A stretch of DNA of 64,000 nucleotides from the NCBI GenBank assembly GCA_963699805.1, contig CAVOVH010000012.1, forward strand, positions 124,001-188,000, given 5' to 3'. Of the stretch, positions 36,803-46,788 are shown in pieces. Numbering within the stretch: position 1 is the first letter of the stretch; each line of letters starts with the position of its first letter. The DNA is from JAGTVG01 sp963699805. Lineage in GTDB: Bacteria > Bacteroidota > Bacteroidia > Cytophagales > Cyclobacteriaceae. The notes under the pieces are model-generated. The model was not told where the DNA came from and searched no databases. It saw nothing but the letters and a program-made list of their open reading frames with translations. Made by a program: the position numbers and the translations under genes.

Positions 36803-39601
36803 ATGATGAAAAATATTATTGGTTTGCTTTCCCTGTCGATCGCAATTATACATTTAACGGCCTGTTCGGCAGTCAGTCAAAAAAATGAAATTAAACAAAT
36901 ACAGCTGGAGCAATTTGACATGCAATCCACCGCAGTGGTTCATCAGCCTCCTGAGATCATTTCGACCGCCGATTATCATCCTGATGTATACTGGTTTCCC
37001 GTAAAGGTCCCTTCGACCGTACTTAATGCACTTGTGCAGAATCAGGTATATCCGGATCCTTATATAGGCATGAACAATATGCGGATCCCGGATGCATCCG
37101 ATGAATTCAACCAGGAATATAACCTGGAACAATACAGTCACCTGCCTAACCAGCCCAATCCCTGGAAACTCCCCTATTTATATCGCACCACTTTTCAAGT
37201 TCCGGAATCGGATCAAGGCCGTCATTTCCATCTGATCTTCAAAGGCATCAATTACCGGGCTGCTGTCTGGTTAAACGGAAAACAGATTGCGGATTCTACA
37301 GAGATGGCTGGTATGTTTGCGGAATATTCACTGGATGTCAGCAAACATATCAAAGCGGGTAGCGAAAATGTACTGATGGTCATGATCTATCCATTGGATT
37401 ATCCCGGTCTTCCAGCCACGGAACAACTGGAGGCCCTGGGAGATTTTTATGCAAATGGGGGGCCAACGGGTGATATCGGAAAAAATGTGACCATGTTGTG
37501 TTCTATTGGCTGGGACTGGATCCCCCCGGTAAGGGACCGTAATATGGGCATCTGGCAACCCGTTTTTTTACGGACCTCAGGCCCTGTCGCGATCCAGCAT
37601 CCGCAGGTTATTACAACAATACCCAATCTTCCAGATACTTCTTCCGCCGACCTCAGATTGAATCTAACCTTATCCAACCAGGGTGATCAGGACCAGAAAG
37701 GCAAACTGAATATCATGATTGCACCGGAAAATTTTTCAGGCTCACCGATCAGTTTTTCGCAGGATGTCGATATCAAATCAGGGACCTCTCAAATGATCCA
37801 TTTTACTGCCAATGAGGTTGAGGCATTGCGGATCCGGCAACCACAGCTGTGGTGGCCCAATGGTTATGGCAGGGCGAACCTTTACCGTATCCGGATCCAA
37901 TATGTTACCAACGAGGAGGTCTCAGACGAATCTTCTGTTGTTTTCGGAATCCGGACGGTCAGTTCAAAAGCCGTGGACGAAAAAGGAAAATTACTTCGCA
38001 GGGATTTCTACGTCAATGGGAAAAAGGTGCATCTCGTAGGTGGGGCCTGGGTCCCGGACATGATGCTGAATCGTGACTCGTTACGCTATGTCCATGAATT
38101 GAGACTCTGCCAGGAAGCGAATGTGAACCTGGTAAGGATCTGGGGTGGTGGCATTACTCCTCCGGATGTTTTCTTTGACCTGGCTGACCGTTATGGTCTG
38201 ATGGTCTGGTCTGATTTCTGGGTGACCGGAGATACGCAGGGTGAATTCAAAGGTTCTCCTGACTGGCCTCTGGAAACCGATGTATTTATCAGGAATATGA
38301 CCAGTACGATTTACCGGATCAGGAATCACCCAAGCCTGCTGGTATGGACTGGCGGGAATGAGGGCCATGCTCGAAAGGAATTGTATGATGCCATGCGTGA
38401 CAGCGTGATTGAGCTGGATGGTACCCGTCCGTTCATTCCAAGTTCTTCCGGTTTTGCAAGGTTACCGGAAGGGTGGAAAGGTTCCTGGCCGGATAATCTG
38501 CCTCCTGGCGTATACAGCGGGGGTCCTTATACCTGGAATGACCCACTTGAATATTACAGAAGGGTGGATCGTGGACAGGATTGGGTATTCAAAGACGAAA
38601 CGGGTCTGCCTTCCCAGCCTCCCTATAATACTCTCCAGAAAATCATTCCTGACCTGATCTGGGACACTAACCTGCCCTTCCCCTTCAACAATACCTGGGG
38701 ATATCATGATGCTGCCACGGGTAATGGAAGATATGACCGATATTATACGGATATGTTGAAAAGATATGGAGAACCAACCAGTATGGAAGAATTTTCGAAT
38801 AAAATGCAGTTAATGAATGCGGAAGGTTACCGCGGTATTTTTGAAGCAGCCGGTCATAAACTCAGTGAAACCGGAGGCGTGATGCTCTGGAAACTGAATG
38901 CAGCTTTTCCCAGTGTGATCTGGCAGATCTATGACTGGTACCTTCAACCCAATGCAGGTTATTATTTTATGCAGAATGCTTGTGAGCCTGTACATATCCA
39001 ATTTAATTATAACGACTCGAGTGTAGCGATCGTGAACCGGACCCATCAGCCGGCAAGCGGATTGATGGCAGAGGTAAAGGGATACAGCATGCAGGGAGAA
39101 TTGTTATTCAATCAATCGGTTAGTACTGATCTCCCGGCCGAAACTGCCAAAAAAGTAATCCCGATCTCCACGATGTTATCCGGTAAAGAGGGAATCCTGT
39201 TCGTCATGCTCATCCTCGAGGACAACCAGGGCAATCCAATTTCTGAAAATACCTACTGGCTGAAAAATGATAATGATTTCAGTGCTCTTGAACAAATGGA
39301 ATCATCTGATCTGGAAATTCAGATCAAAGGATCCCCCGTGAAAGGGAATGACCGTTCCTGGGATCTCAGGATCACCAACCCAACCAAGCAAGTGGCCTTT
39401 TTTATCCGTCCACAGTTTATGGCCAATGGGGAAGAGCTTCAGCCCAGTTTCTGGTCGGCAAGTTATTTTACACTACCGCCGGAAGGATCACTGGATTGTA
39501 ATGTACGTGTCCCCTCTTATTTGCTGGAGGGGAAAACACCTGTTCTTCAGATCAGTGGATGGAATGTGGGGAATAAAATAATTAATCTTCCTTCGTTTTG
39601 A
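36803..39601 (+). CDS. Glycoside hydrolase family 2, exo-beta-glucosaminidase/mannosidase-like lipoprotein
   Basis: A 932-residue lipoprotein; the signal ends in HLTAC (Cys21). After an N-terminal sugar-binding sandwich (FHLIFKGINYRAAVWLNGKQ) and a GH2 immunoglobulin-like domain comes the TIM barrel (LVRIWGGGITPPDVFFDLAD). The acid/base Glu is E520 in WTGGNEGHARK and the probable nucleophile E599 in FKDETGLPSQP; spacing and sequence resemble exo-beta-D-glucosaminidases more than beta-galactosidases. C-terminal sandwich domains finish the protein. The likely substrate is a chitosan- or mannose-type oligosaccharide at the outer face, inferred from similarity. It is the only gene of its transcription unit. 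Confidence 0.9.
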   Translation: MMKNIIGLLSLSIAIIHLTACSAVSQKNEIKQIQLEQFDMQSTAVVHQPPEIISTADYHPDVYWFPVKVPSTVLNALVQNQVYPDPYIGMNNMRIPDASDEFNQEYNLEQYSHLPNQPNPWKLPYLYRTTFQVPESDQGRHFHLIFKGINYRAAVWLNGKQIADSTEMAGMFAEYSLDVSKHIKAGSENVLMVMIYPLDYPGLPATEQLEALGDFYANGGPTGDIGKNVTMLCSIGWDWIPPVRDRNMGIWQPVFLRTSGPVAIQHPQVITTIPNLPDTSSADLRLNLTLSNQGDQDQKGKLNIMIAPENFSGSPISFSQDVDIKSGTSQMIHFTANEVEALRIRQPQLWWPNGYGRANLYRIRIQYVTNEEVSDESSVVFGIRTVSSKAVDEKGKLLRRDFYVNGKKVHLVGGAWVPDMMLNRDSLRYVHELRLCQEANVNLVRIWGGGITPPDVFFDLADRYGLMVWSDFWVTGDTQGEFKGSPDWPLETDVFIRNMTSTIYRIRNHPSLLVWTGGNEGHARKELYDAMRDSVIELDGTRPFIPSSSGFARLPEGWKGSWPDNLPPGVYSGGPYTWNDPLEYYRRVDRGQDWVFKDETGLPSQPPYNTLQKIIPDLIWDTNLPFPFNNTWGYHDAATGNGRYDRYYTDMLKRYGEPTSMEEFSNKMQLMNAEGYRGIFEAAGHKLSETGGVMLWKLNAAFPSVIWQIYDWYLQPNAGYYFMQNACEPVHIQFNYNDSSVAIVNRTHQPASGLMAEVKGYSMQGELLFNQSVSTDLPAETAKKVIPISTMLSGKEGILFVMLILEDNQGNPISENTYWLKNDNDFSALEQMESSDLEIQIKGSPVKGNDRSWDLRITNPTKQVAFFIRPQFMANGEELQPSFWSASYFTLPPEGSLDCNVRVPSYLLEGKTPVLQISGWNVGNKIINLPSF

Positions 39602-39650
39602 TAAAAAAAATAAAATTATTGAAAACCCTATAATACGAACCACTTAATTC

Positions 39651-40994
39651 TTATTCTTCCGATATACAATATAAATACTGAAATCCACGAATAAACAGTT
39701 CATCGCCCACGATTGCCAACGAGGCAATATTGCCATCATCGAGCGTATTTTTAGAAAGAATTTCAAAGGCAGAACCTTGTTTAATTACATAGGTAATCCC
39801 ACCAACAGAACTGATATATAACCTATCCTGTACTCCTACAGGTGAAGCCAAAACAGTCCCGGCCCCTTCGAGTCTTTCGACAGCATAATTAACTTTCCCG
39901 TCCGCAGCATCCAGACAGGTTAAATTGCCGTTATTATTTCGCAGAAAATACAGTCTGTTTTTAGCTAACAATGCGGATGGGGCATAAGGTGTATAATGAT
40001 CATATTCCCATAAAATCGCATCTGTTCCCGTAATGTCTCCTTTTGCTTTTGATAGGTCAATGGCTTTTAAAATATTGTCACGAAATCCACTCATCAGGTA
40101 AACAATACCTTGGCCGACAACCGGATTTGGAATTACATTAGGGGTCATTCCGGAGCATTCCCATATAACTTCTCCGGTATCGAGGTCGTAGCCACGGATC
40201 CTCCCGGTTGCGTTGGTAATAACCTGATCCCGTCCGTTCACAGAAAGAATTACCGGGCTTGACCAGGAGGTTCTTTCATCCCGCGAAATTTTCAGAATAT
40301 CTTTACCTGTGTTTTTATCAAGGATATAGAGGAATGAATCACCTTGATGGTCCCAGATCACCACAATTTTATCCTTGTAAACTGATGGTGCATTTCCTTC
40401 GCCGTAATTTCCTGCAATTTTCAATTGTCCAAAATCACGGCTCCAGAGAATGTTTCCATCGAAATCCAGGCAATACAAACCCCGGGATCCAAAGTATGCA
40501 TACAGGTGTTCGCCATCGGTGGCAGGAGAATTAGATGCCCAGGAACCCAATTCATGAGTACTTTCAAGGGGGCGTTCCTTGATTACCGAAGTTCTCCACA
40601 ATACGGAACCATCATTCCGGTTAATAGCGATTACTTGAAAATCATGAAGGTACTCAAGCTCATAGGTAAGCGTGGAATCACGTTCTGTTTTATCTGAGTC
40701 CTGCCCTTCAAGCATCTCTGCTTTCTGATCGGTTCTGATAGAGGTAAGGATGAAAACTCTATCTCCCCAGATAATGGGAGTAGAATGGCCCCTGCCTGGT
40801 ATTTCAATTTTCCATTTAACATTTTTAGTCTCACTCCATTCTACGGGTGGATTACCATAAGGCGCAAAACCTGTAGCCTCAGGCCCCCGCCACTCAGGCC
40901 AGTTATGAAGGTATTCTGAGTTATTTTTCTGTGCATTTGAGACATGACAGAAATAAATTAAAACGAAAAATAGAAGGATTGACTTGGGTTTCAT
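39651..40994 (-). CDS. PQQ-type beta-propeller protein, exported (copy 1)
   Basis: A 447-residue protein with a signal peptide (SILLFFVLIYFCHVSNA). Beta-propeller repeats of the PQQ/BamB type are seen: WPEWRGPEATG at the start, then repeated blades such as LYCLDFDGNILW, IRGYDLDTGEVIWE and LTCLDAADGKVNY. Proteins opening with WPQWRGP-like motifs are abundant in Bacteroidota and Planctomycetes; they may scaffold or bind sugars, and no enzyme residues can be picked. It is clearly a tandem duplicate of the next gene. Confidence 0.9.
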   Translation of the reverse strand: MKPKSILLFFVLIYFCHVSNAQKNNSEYLHNWPEWRGPEATGFAPYGNPPVEWSETKNVKWKIEIPGRGHSTPIIWGDRVFILTSIRTDQKAEMLEGQDSDKTERDSTLTYELEYLHDFQVIAINRNDGSVLWRTSVIKERPLESTHELGSWASNSPATDGEHLYAYFGSRGLYCLDFDGNILWSRDFGQLKIAGNYGEGNAPSVYKDKIVVIWDHQGDSFLYILDKNTGKDILKISRDERTSWSSPVILSVNGRDQVITNATGRIRGYDLDTGEVIWECSGMTPNVIPNPVVGQGIVYLMSGFRDNILKAIDLSKAKGDITGTDAILWEYDHYTPYAPSALLAKNRLYFLRNNNGNLTCLDAADGKVNYAVERLEGAGTVLASPVGVQDRLYISSVGGITYVIKQGSAFEILSKNTLDDGNIASLAIVGDELFIRGFQYLYCISEE

Positions 40995-41139
40995 GATTCA
41001 AATATTTTAAAAAATCTTTTTCAGTACAATTATTATTTGACACTGCGGGCTAATTAGAACCATATAATATAAACTTGCTTGACTTTAATGTTATAACCAC
41101 GTTTTTATCTGATCCTAAGAACATATTAAATTTTAAATC

Positions 41140-42498
41140 TTATTCACCTGATAGACAATAAAGAAATTGAAATCCGCGAATAAACAGTTCATTGCCCGCA
41201 ATCGCCGGAGAAGCAAAATTTCCATCATCGAGCGTATTTCTGGCAATAATTTCAAAACCCGGGCCCTGTCTGATCACATAGGTGATCCCGCTCTCCGAGC
41301 TAACATAGAGCCTGTCTGCCACTCCCACGGGCGATGCAAAAACAGTACTGGTGCCTTCCAGCTTTTCCAGGCTGTAATTTACCTTTCCATCGGTTGTATC
41401 CAGGCAGGTTAATTCCCCATTATTACTTCTCAGGAAATACAATTTCCCATTTGCCAGTAAGCCCGAGGGGGTATAGGGTGTATTCTGATTATATTCCCAT
41501 ACAATCGCCTCCGTTCCGGATATATTTCCTTTTGCCTTCGTCAGGTCGATTGCCATCAGGGCATTCCCACGAAATCCGCTCATCAGATAGACCCTATTTC
41601 CCGACACGATGGGACTGGGGATCACATTGGCGGTCATGCCACTCCCCTCCCAGATGATCTCACCCGTTTCGAGATCGTAACTTCGAATTTTGTTTGTAGC
41701 ACTCGTGATCACTTGTGGTCTTCCATTTACCCTAACGACCACAGGACTGGCCCAGGAGGAGGTTTCTTCCCTTGGGATTTTCATAATATCTTTCCCCGTA
41801 TTTTTATCAAGTATATAAAGGAAGGAATCCCCCTCATGATCCCAGAGAATGATGATCTTATCCTCATACAGGACAGGAGAGCTTCCTTCCCCAAAACTCA
41901 TCTTTTTTTCCATTTGTCCGAAGTCACGACTCCAGAGAACATTCCCTTTAAAATCCAGGCAATACAATCCCCTCGATCCAAAGTAAGCATATAAGTGCTC
42001 CCCATCTGTGACTGGTGAATTAGAGGCCCAGGATCCCATTTCGTGGGTACCATCCACAGGTCTCTCCTGACAGACCGTTGTCTTCCATAAAAATGATCCA
42101 TCCTTCCGGTTAATGGCCATCACGATAAAATCATGGATGTATTCGGGTTGGAGAGAAGGCGGCCCGCCCCGAACTGTGGCTTGATCATTCGATGCCTCCT
42201 GTGATTCTGCTTTCTGACTGGTCTGGACAGAGGTGATAACAAATACCCTATCCTCCCAGACGATCGGAGTTGCATGGCCTCTTCCCGGGATCTCAGTTTT
42301 CCATTTCACGTTTTCCGTTTCACTCCACAATACCGGAGGATTACCATAAGGTGCATAGCCTGTTGCGTCAGGTCCTCTCCATTGAGGCCAGTTCTGTTCG
42401 TAATTTGAAACATCACGTTGCGCAATCGAAAGCAGATAAAAACATGTTGCAGCAAGAAGGATAAGAATTGAAGATCGTTTCATATTAGGTTTTTTCAT
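41140..42498 (-). CDS. PQQ-type beta-propeller protein, exported (copy 2)
   Basis: About 452 residues from the ATG at 42498 (the in-frame TTG at 42510 is less likely; the ATG at 42483 is also possible). Signal peptide MKRSSILILLAATCFYLLSIA near the start. The same beta-propeller as the gene downstream, with NWPQWRGPDATGYAPYG, GLYCLDFKGNVLWSRDFG, IRSYDLETGEIIWEG and LTCLDTTDGKVNY; the two share most of their sequence over the whole length. The short gap (145 bases) and same direction show a tandem duplication, probably co-transcribed with the carboxylesterase gene upstream. Confidence 0.9.
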   Translation of the reverse strand: MKKPNMKRSSILILLAATCFYLLSIAQRDVSNYEQNWPQWRGPDATGYAPYGNPPVLWSETENVKWKTEIPGRGHATPIVWEDRVFVITSVQTSQKAESQEASNDQATVRGGPPSLQPEYIHDFIVMAINRKDGSFLWKTTVCQERPVDGTHEMGSWASNSPVTDGEHLYAYFGSRGLYCLDFKGNVLWSRDFGQMEKKMSFGEGSSPVLYEDKIIILWDHEGDSFLYILDKNTGKDIMKIPREETSSWASPVVVRVNGRPQVITSATNKIRSYDLETGEIIWEGSGMTANVIPSPIVSGNRVYLMSGFRGNALMAIDLTKAKGNISGTEAIVWEYNQNTPYTPSGLLANGKLYFLRSNNGELTCLDTTDGKVNYSLEKLEGTSTVFASPVGVADRLYVSSESGITYVIRQGPGFEIIARNTLDDGNFASPAIAGNELFIRGFQFLYCLSGE

Positions 42499-42527
42499 AA
42501 AATTGTTCAACCAGCATTAAAATAAAA

Positions 42528-44219
42528 TCACGTCAAAGGTTTTAAAGCTTCCCGGGCTTCCCTGTCAGGATCATTTTTTACGATGGGAACATCATCCAGG
42601 ATCATGGTTTCCCCTTTCTCCTTGCTGTACCTTGGCCAGATGGGCAGATCGCCTCCATTGGCATTGCCTGTCCGCATGAAAATAAGGAGTGCATCTGACA
42701 TTTTTTCCGAAAGTTTACGCGGCCTTGCTCCTCCACCCGTATGTGTCAACATCAAATCCGTATTGTAATACCAGAAACAGATATCACTGCAATGAAAAGC
42801 CCGCATCCGGTTATCAAAAAGAGGGGGCTGCCATCCAAACCAGGCCAGATATACCGAACTTGGCTGGGCTGATTTTGCATCCGCGAGTTCAATCGTTCGC
42901 TGGCGGTTACTGATGATCATCGACCATATTTCAACAGGCTTTTTATCTGGGAATGCCCTGGCATAAGCATCGACTGCGGTGGTTGGATCTTCGATCCTTT
43001 GTCTGAAAAAACCAGCACCCTCTTTGAGCTTTTCTTTGACCTCCTCAAAGGTAATATTCTCCAACTCCGGATTATTCCGACTTGGAGATGATTCATTGAA
43101 GGTGGAACATATGATCATAGGAATCTCTGAAGCCAGTGGAGTGGCTTCAGGAAAATAAGGGTGCTGAGGCAGGTATTCACCATCTACTACCGGACTGAAT
43201 CCTCCCCGGAAGCCATCACCGCCCGATTCATCCCTCAGTTTCCTGGCGGCTTCATTGGCGATATTTATATAATCCATCCAGGGAATTTCCTGAAGTTTGT
43301 CTATCTCACTGGTTTTTAACCCTGCTTCACGAAGTACGTAAGATCCAAGTTTCTCCGAATATTCTTTATCGCCTGACCTGGTGGAAGCACCACTGAGCAC
43401 TACTGCCTTATGAAACAGTCCTTTGGCGGAAGGCATGGCTGTCAGGGTTGTCACCTTGGCTCCTCCTCCCGATTGTCCCATGATGGTTACATTGCCGGGA
43501 TCCCCTCCAAAGTTGGCAATATTATGGTTCACCCATTCCAGTGCCGCCACAATATCGAGCATACCCGCATTCCCGGAGGCAGCAAAATCCCTGCCCCCAA
43601 CACCGGCCAGGTTGGTAAAACCCAGGGGACCCAACCGATGGTTAACAGAACAGAATACGATATCCCCTTTCCTGCTCAGGTTCTCTCCTTTATAACCGTC
43701 CTGTTCAATCGCGTTGCCATTCACAAATCCACCACCATGGAGCCAAACCATTACCGGTCTCTTTTTCCCATCGTTGATGCTGGGCGTCCATATATTGATT
43801 CGAAGACAATCTTCGCTGACATCGTCATAGTTCCAGTGATCAATAAACGAAGCATACACATTGGCATACCGTTTTTCCATAATTTGTGGGGCCGAATTCC
43901 CCCACCAGATGGTATCAAGAACACCCTGCCAGGGTTCAGGTTTCACGGGTGGTTTAAATCGATTACTTCCAGAAGTATCCGCTCCATAGGGGACCCCTGT
44001 AAAATGATAAATATCCCTGAGTAGGTATCCCCTCACTTTACCGGATTCCGTATCCGTCACTGCAATGTCATTCCCAATGAAAAGTACCTGGTCATCTTTT
44101 TCCTCTTTATTTTGTGCCTGGGGAGAGGAACAGGAAGAAGCCAGTAAGGGAGAAGCCATGGTAAGACCCGATGCTCCAATCCCAAGATTCTGAATAAATG
44201 TGCGCCTGTTTGATTTCAT
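42528..44219 (-). CDS. Carboxylesterase type B, TAT-exported
   Basis: A 563-residue esterase. The first residues MKSNRRTFIQNLGIG followed by a hydrophobic stretch form a twin-arginine signal; the following ASSCSS may also be a lipobox. The carboxylesterase oxyanion segment is VWLHGGGFVNGN, the nucleophile Ser250 lies in MGQSGGGAKV, a candidate acidic residue is in TFNESSPS and the catalytic His lies in FHCSDICFWY. It should remove acyl or aryl esters from a carbohydrate or plant compound in the periplasm. It lies 29 bases upstream of the propeller gene and is likely transcribed with it. Confidence 0.92.
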   Translation of the reverse strand: MKSNRRTFIQNLGIGASGLTMASPLLASSCSSPQAQNKEEKDDQVLFIGNDIAVTDTESGKVRGYLLRDIYHFTGVPYGADTSGSNRFKPPVKPEPWQGVLDTIWWGNSAPQIMEKRYANVYASFIDHWNYDDVSEDCLRINIWTPSINDGKKRPVMVWLHGGGFVNGNAIEQDGYKGENLSRKGDIVFCSVNHRLGPLGFTNLAGVGGRDFAASGNAGMLDIVAALEWVNHNIANFGGDPGNVTIMGQSGGGAKVTTLTAMPSAKGLFHKAVVLSGASTRSGDKEYSEKLGSYVLREAGLKTSEIDKLQEIPWMDYINIANEAARKLRDESGGDGFRGGFSPVVDGEYLPQHPYFPEATPLASEIPMIICSTFNESSPSRNNPELENITFEEVKEKLKEGAGFFRQRIEDPTTAVDAYARAFPDKKPVEIWSMIISNRQRTIELADAKSAQPSSVYLAWFGWQPPLFDNRMRAFHCSDICFWYYNTDLMLTHTGGGARPRKLSEKMSDALLIFMRTGNANGGDLPIWPRYSKEKGETMILDDVPIVKNDPDREAREALKPLT

Positions 44220-44644
44220 ACTTAGAAATTTTGCGTGAATTAATGAACATTAAACATTCTGCATCACTATGTGAGTCAGGGTTGATTTATCATGTAATTT
44301 ATCTTTTCTTTCAGGATCGGCACCGGGATCACTTTTCCCGATACCCATACTCATCTGGTTTAAATTCGCCAATGCATCATCTTAGACCCGTGTCATACCC
44401 TTGTTGCTATATTTGGTATCTTATAGTCTTACAGAATTTTTGAGGTCTCTGTTTAAAAAAAATTCAAACCTCAATGATTTAATAAATTAAAAGTAGAATA
44501 AAATTCTGATGAGAATTTAAAGTGAAATATCCATCAATAAATACCTCATGAATTAATTGATTCCTGGGGATTTCAGTCTTAAATTTAAATAAGCAGAATG
44601 CACTTTCTCTTATGTAAATGATCCTAATTTTTTAAACAAAAATC
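44220..44644. other. Divergent intergenic region, nothing recognised
   Basis: The stretch separates the divergent carboxylesterase and dienelactone hydrolase genes and should hold both promoters. I see no gene, RNA or strong repeat. TAATTTTT at 44624-44631, about 14 bases before the hydrolase ATG, resembles a -7 box but lies close to the start. Confidence 0.4.
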
Positions 44645-45502
44645 ATGATAGATCCAAAATTATCCGAAACCATCGAGGAATACAGGCATGAAAAGATCGA
44701 TCGTCGTGAATTCCTCAATAAACTAACCGTACTCACCGGCAGTACGGCAACTGCCATGGCTTTATCTTCTTTAATCGAAAAGAAGGAGGCCAAAGCTTCC
44801 AATATTTCTCAGGAAGATCTCCATACGGAATTTATTAAATATCCGGGAGAAACAGGGGAGATGAACGCCTTTCTTGCCAGGCCAAAATCAAGCAATAAAT
44901 TACCTGGAGTGATCGTAATCCATGAGAACAGGGGTCTTGTGCCCCATATTCAGGATGTGACCAGGCGAATGGCCCAGGAAGGATTTGTCTCCATCGCTCC
45001 TGATGCTTTATCCCCCCTGGGTGGCACCCCGGAAGATGAAGATAAAGGAAGAGAAATGATAGGGAAATTGGACAATGATTCCACTGTAAAAAATTTCGTG
45101 GCGGCAGTCCAGTATCTTAAAACCAATCCAATGACTACCGGTAAAGTCGGATGTACCGGATTTTGCTGGGGTGGTGGTATGACCAACCAGGTAGCTGTGA
45201 ATTCTCCTGATCTGGAGGCGGCCGTTCCGTATTACGGACGACAACCCGACCCGGAAGATGTTCCCCGGATAAAAGCGGCTGTTCTTGCACATTACGCTGG
45301 GGAAGATGAACGAATCAACAGTGGGATCCCTGCTTTTGAAGAAGCATTAAAAAAAGCGGGCATTGATTATAAGATTTACATCTATGAAGGAGCCGCGCAT
45401 GCCTTTAATAATGACTCAAATCCGGAACGCTATAATAAGGATGCAGCTCAACTGGCCTGGAAAAGGACCATCGATTTCTTCAAGGAAAAGCTGAAATCCT
45501 GA
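44645..45502 (+). CDS. Dienelactone hydrolase family protein with TAT-like signal
   Basis: A 285-residue alpha/beta hydrolase. IDRREFLNKL followed by LTGSTATAMALSSL (about 18-43) resembles a twin-arginine signal placed after a short N-terminal extension. The dienelactone hydrolase triad is C174 in GFCWGGG, D221 in YAGEDERIN and H252 in AAHAFNND. FVSIAPDALSPLGG is another family segment. Exported members of this family act on esters or lactones of unknown nature. The ATG at 44645 is the only sensible start. Confidence 0.9.
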   Translation: MIDPKLSETIEEYRHEKIDRREFLNKLTVLTGSTATAMALSSLIEKKEAKASNISQEDLHTEFIKYPGETGEMNAFLARPKSSNKLPGVIVIHENRGLVPHIQDVTRRMAQEGFVSIAPDALSPLGGTPEDEDKGREMIGKLDNDSTVKNFVAAVQYLKTNPMTTGKVGCTGFCWGGGMTNQVAVNSPDLEAAVPYYGRQPDPEDVPRIKAAVLAHYAGEDERINSGIPAFEEALKKAGIDYKIYIYEGAAHAFNNDSNPERYNKDAAQLAWKRTIDFFKEKLKS

Positions 45503-45537
45503 AACTTAAAGATACCTGGTCCAGGTTTCCGTTAACA

Positions 45538-46788
45538 TCAACGGATCATACAGCAATTTTTGAATTTTTTTCCACTGCCACATGGACAGGGATCATTGCG
45601 TCCGGGTTTGGATAAGGGGGATTGTTTTTGTTGAACTACCTGTCGGTTAATTTTTTGCCTTTCCCATAATGAGGCTACCTCCATCACAAAAGGTTTGACA
45701 TAATTAAAAAAATATTTATAGCCCTCACATAAATAATTAAGCCCTTCTTCTCCATCAGGGGCCAATACAAAACGGTTTTTGGGACATTCCCCATGACACA
45801 TCTCCCTTACTTCACAAATCCGGCAATATCCAGGCAAGGTACGCAGTTTGGCCTGACCGAAGTTAATCTGGTCAGGATGTTGTAAAAGATCACGCAGTGA
45901 TTTGTTCCGGATATTTCCAATAAGATGATCTGGGATCACATAATGATCACAAGAATAAAAATCCCCATTGTGTTCCAGGACAGGAACGCCACCGCAGGTT
46001 TCCTTAAAAATACATAGGGTATGTTCCTGCCCGAATGCGGTACGGATCGCTTCTTCAAAGATCTGGATTTTTACCTGGCCGATATCTGTTTCCTTCCATT
46101 CTTCAAAAATAGTGCTTAAGAATAGACCGAATGCTTTTGGAGGCACTGAACGGGAACTTACCAGGTTTCCGGAATCAGGCCGATACTCGACAAGCGGTAA
46201 AAAAGTAATATACCGGGCACCCAGATCTTTAAAAAACCGGTATACCTCAAGTGGATGTCTGACATTCCTATCATTCACCACGCATAAAATTTCCGTGGGA
46301 ATATTATATCTTATCAAACGTTCGTATCCAGCCAAAGTCAAACTGAATGTCGATTTCTGAGATCCCCTGAATCGGTAAACATCGTGCAATTCCTGTGGCC
46401 CATCCAGACTGATCCCGACGATAAAATGATGATCCGATAGGAATGTGCACCACTCCCCATCCAGGAGGGTCCCATTGGTTTGAATGCCGTTGATGATCTG
46501 TTTATGGGAGGGACAATGTATCTGCTGCAATGTTACAATCCTGCGGAAGAAATTGAGTCCAGCCAATGTGGGTTCCCCTCCATGCCAGGAAAAGTGAATT
46601 ACCTGACCCGGACCAGCTTCAATATGTTGTAGAATGTATTCCTCAAGCAATGAATCAGACATGCGGAAGGATCTGCTTTCCGGGTAGAGCTTATCCTTTA
46701 CCAGATAATAACAATAGGCACAATCCAGGTTACATTTGGGACCAAACGGTTTTACGAAAACCTGGAAATCCGGAAGATGCACAGGCAT
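45538..46788 (-). CDS. Anaerobic sulfatase-maturating enzyme (radical SAM/SPASM)
   Basis: A 416-residue cytoplasmic radical SAM protein. The SAM-cluster motif CNLDCAYC (C19, C23, C26) is followed by the anSME-like YYLVKDKLYP. SPASM-domain Cys residues hold two extra 4Fe-4S clusters (CGGVPVLEHNGDFYSCD, CRICEVREMCHGECP), and the Asp in YSCDHYV corresponds to the proposed catalytic base. It converts a Cys or Ser in nascent sulfatases to formylglycine. The C-terminus carries a SEC-C Zn-binding motif (DPCPCGSGKKFKNCC), an uncommon addition. The likely client is the sulfatase at 25711-27144, about 18 kb away. Confidence 0.93.
   Translation of the reverse strand: MPVHLPDFQVFVKPFGPKCNLDCAYCYYLVKDKLYPESRSFRMSDSLLEEYILQHIEAGPGQVIHFSWHGGEPTLAGLNFFRRIVTLQQIHCPSHKQIINGIQTNGTLLDGEWCTFLSDHHFIVGISLDGPQELHDVYRFRGSQKSTFSLTLAGYERLIRYNIPTEILCVVNDRNVRHPLEVYRFFKDLGARYITFLPLVEYRPDSGNLVSSRSVPPKAFGLFLSTIFEEWKETDIGQVKIQIFEEAIRTAFGQEHTLCIFKETCGGVPVLEHNGDFYSCDHYVIPDHLIGNIRNKSLRDLLQHPDQINFGQAKLRTLPGYCRICEVREMCHGECPKNRFVLAPDGEEGLNYLCEGYKYFFNYVKPFVMEVASLWERQKINRQVVQQKQSPLSKPGRNDPCPCGSGKKFKNCCMIR

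Noticed and set aside
43410..44024. Plus-strand frame of 204 codons opposite the carboxylesterase
   Set aside because: It lies wholly antisense to a gene with clear catalytic motifs and shows no domain or signal of its own.
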